Translations under genes and position numbers: made by a program | Shown: one piece after another, positions 13,074-13,432 of the stretch | How positions within the stretch are numbered: position 1 is the stretch's first letter | Layout: every line of letters begins with the position of its first letter | Origin: Anthropogastromicrobium sp963626545 | Lineage (GTDB): Bacteria > Bacillota > Clostridia > Lachnospirales > Lachnospiraceae | Assembly: GCA_963626545.1 (NCBI GenBank) | Contig: CAVFYJ010000089.1 | Coordinates: forward strand, 1 to 13,432 | DNA length: 13,432 nucleotides | Direction of reading: 5' to 3' | The notes under the pieces: model-generated | Seen by the model: only the letters and a program-made list of their open reading frames with translations | The model's database searches: none | What the model was told of the DNA's origin: nothing

Positions 13074-13432
13074 TTAACCTTGGTTTTCGATGTACTTTTG
13101 TATAGTTGTTGACGATACTTCACCTATGAATAGCCGTCAGACCAAAAGATTTTCTTCTTCCAGTACTGCTTAGACAGAAAATCTGAATACTTTTGCCATA
13201 AATAATAGGTGGTCTGTTGTTTAATGACTTTTATAATGTCACATATTCTGTCTGTTGCATCATAGCTCACTAAGAAATGTACATGGTCTTTGTCGGTTTC
13301 CATAGCAATAATATTTCAACCATTAGAATTGCATATATCGAAAATCTTTTGTTTTACATCATCGGCAATAGTACCTTTAAGTAATTGCTTGCGATATTTT
13401 GTAACTAATACTATATGTACCTTGAGACTGTA
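13074..13432 (-). pseudogene. tnpA: IS200/IS605-type TnpA (Y1 transposase), nonsense-mutated and frameshifted, 5' end missing
   Basis: The minus strand translates from the window edge as SLKVHIVLVTKYRKQLL and onward to ICNSNG, then a TGA stop (13316-13318). The same frame continues as NIIAMETDKDHVHFLVSYD, with the HUH histidines in DHVHF, then FWSDGYS and a TAG (13124-13126). Just before that stop the protein continues in another frame as IGEVSSTTIQKYIENQG with stop at 13074-13076. Its Tyr in KYIENQ is the expected catalytic tyrosine. Family members usually read SDGYFACSIGEVS here, so about 10 nt are missing at the junction. With one internal stop and one deletion/frameshift, this copy is unlikely to be active. 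Sequencing error could explain one lesion but hardly both. Confidence 0.85.

Larger units (their letters stand above)
13020..13432 (-). mobile_element. Right-end part of a degenerate IS200/IS605-family element
   Basis: This is the tnpA remnant plus its terminal hairpin, running off the window edge. These elements move as single strands through a Y1 (HUH) transposase and leave no target duplication, so the exact boundary cannot be read here. Whether a tnpB accompanies it is unknown because the other end is outside the window. Confidence 0.75.

Overview
The window reads as a Lachnospiraceae-type (Clostridia, Firmicutes) chromosome segment, probably from a draft or metagenome assembly because a run of 26 N interrupts one gene. 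The basis is gene content and order (pta, a YceD/DUF177 protein, rpmF, plsX, acpP, rnc, smc, ftsY), strong AGGAGG-type ribosome binding sites, sigma-A promoters, a zinc-ribbon L32 and the protein sequence style. A genus such as Roseburia or Agathobacter is only a guess.

Layout. Positions 1-561 (+) hold the end of a truncated AAA-ATPase-like/PD-(D/E)XK-nuclease family gene, closed by a two-way terminator (594-641) shared with the convergent ilvA. From 10987 down to 686, everything is on the minus strand: pta (acetyl-phosphate/acetyl-CoA), yceD and rpmF (a conserved pair; YceD has been tied to 23S rRNA accumulation and L32 is a ribosomal protein), plsX and acpP (entry to phospholipid and fatty acid synthesis), rnc (RNase III), smc (chromosome segregation ATPase), ftsY (SRP receptor) and ilvA (threonine ammonia-lyase with ACT domain). 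Clear promoters stand before pta, yceD and plsX, and a strong terminator follows rpmF. The likely transcripts are therefore pta (possibly reading through), yceD-rpmF, and plsX-acpP-rnc-smc-ftsY with ilvA possibly included. Divergent from pta is tmcAL (+), which modifies the elongator tRNA-Met wobble base. Convergent with it is folA (-). The right edge is a decayed IS200/IS605 TnpA gene whose terminal hairpin lies directly upstream of the folA ribosome binding site.

The coding content is ordinary housekeeping and I see no new multi-gene system. The interesting material is non-coding: (1) a 176-nt element at 8844-9019 with perfect 21-nt inverted ends and two internal hairpins, forming a three-way-junction fold, next to the plsX promoter; (2) two perfect, mutually exclusive 8-bp hairpins in the yceD-rpmF spacer; (3) two overlapping hairpins in the yceD 5' leader ending at the Shine-Dalgarno sequence; and (4) the IS-end hairpin in front of folA. 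All of these are readings by eye, without any folding or database search.
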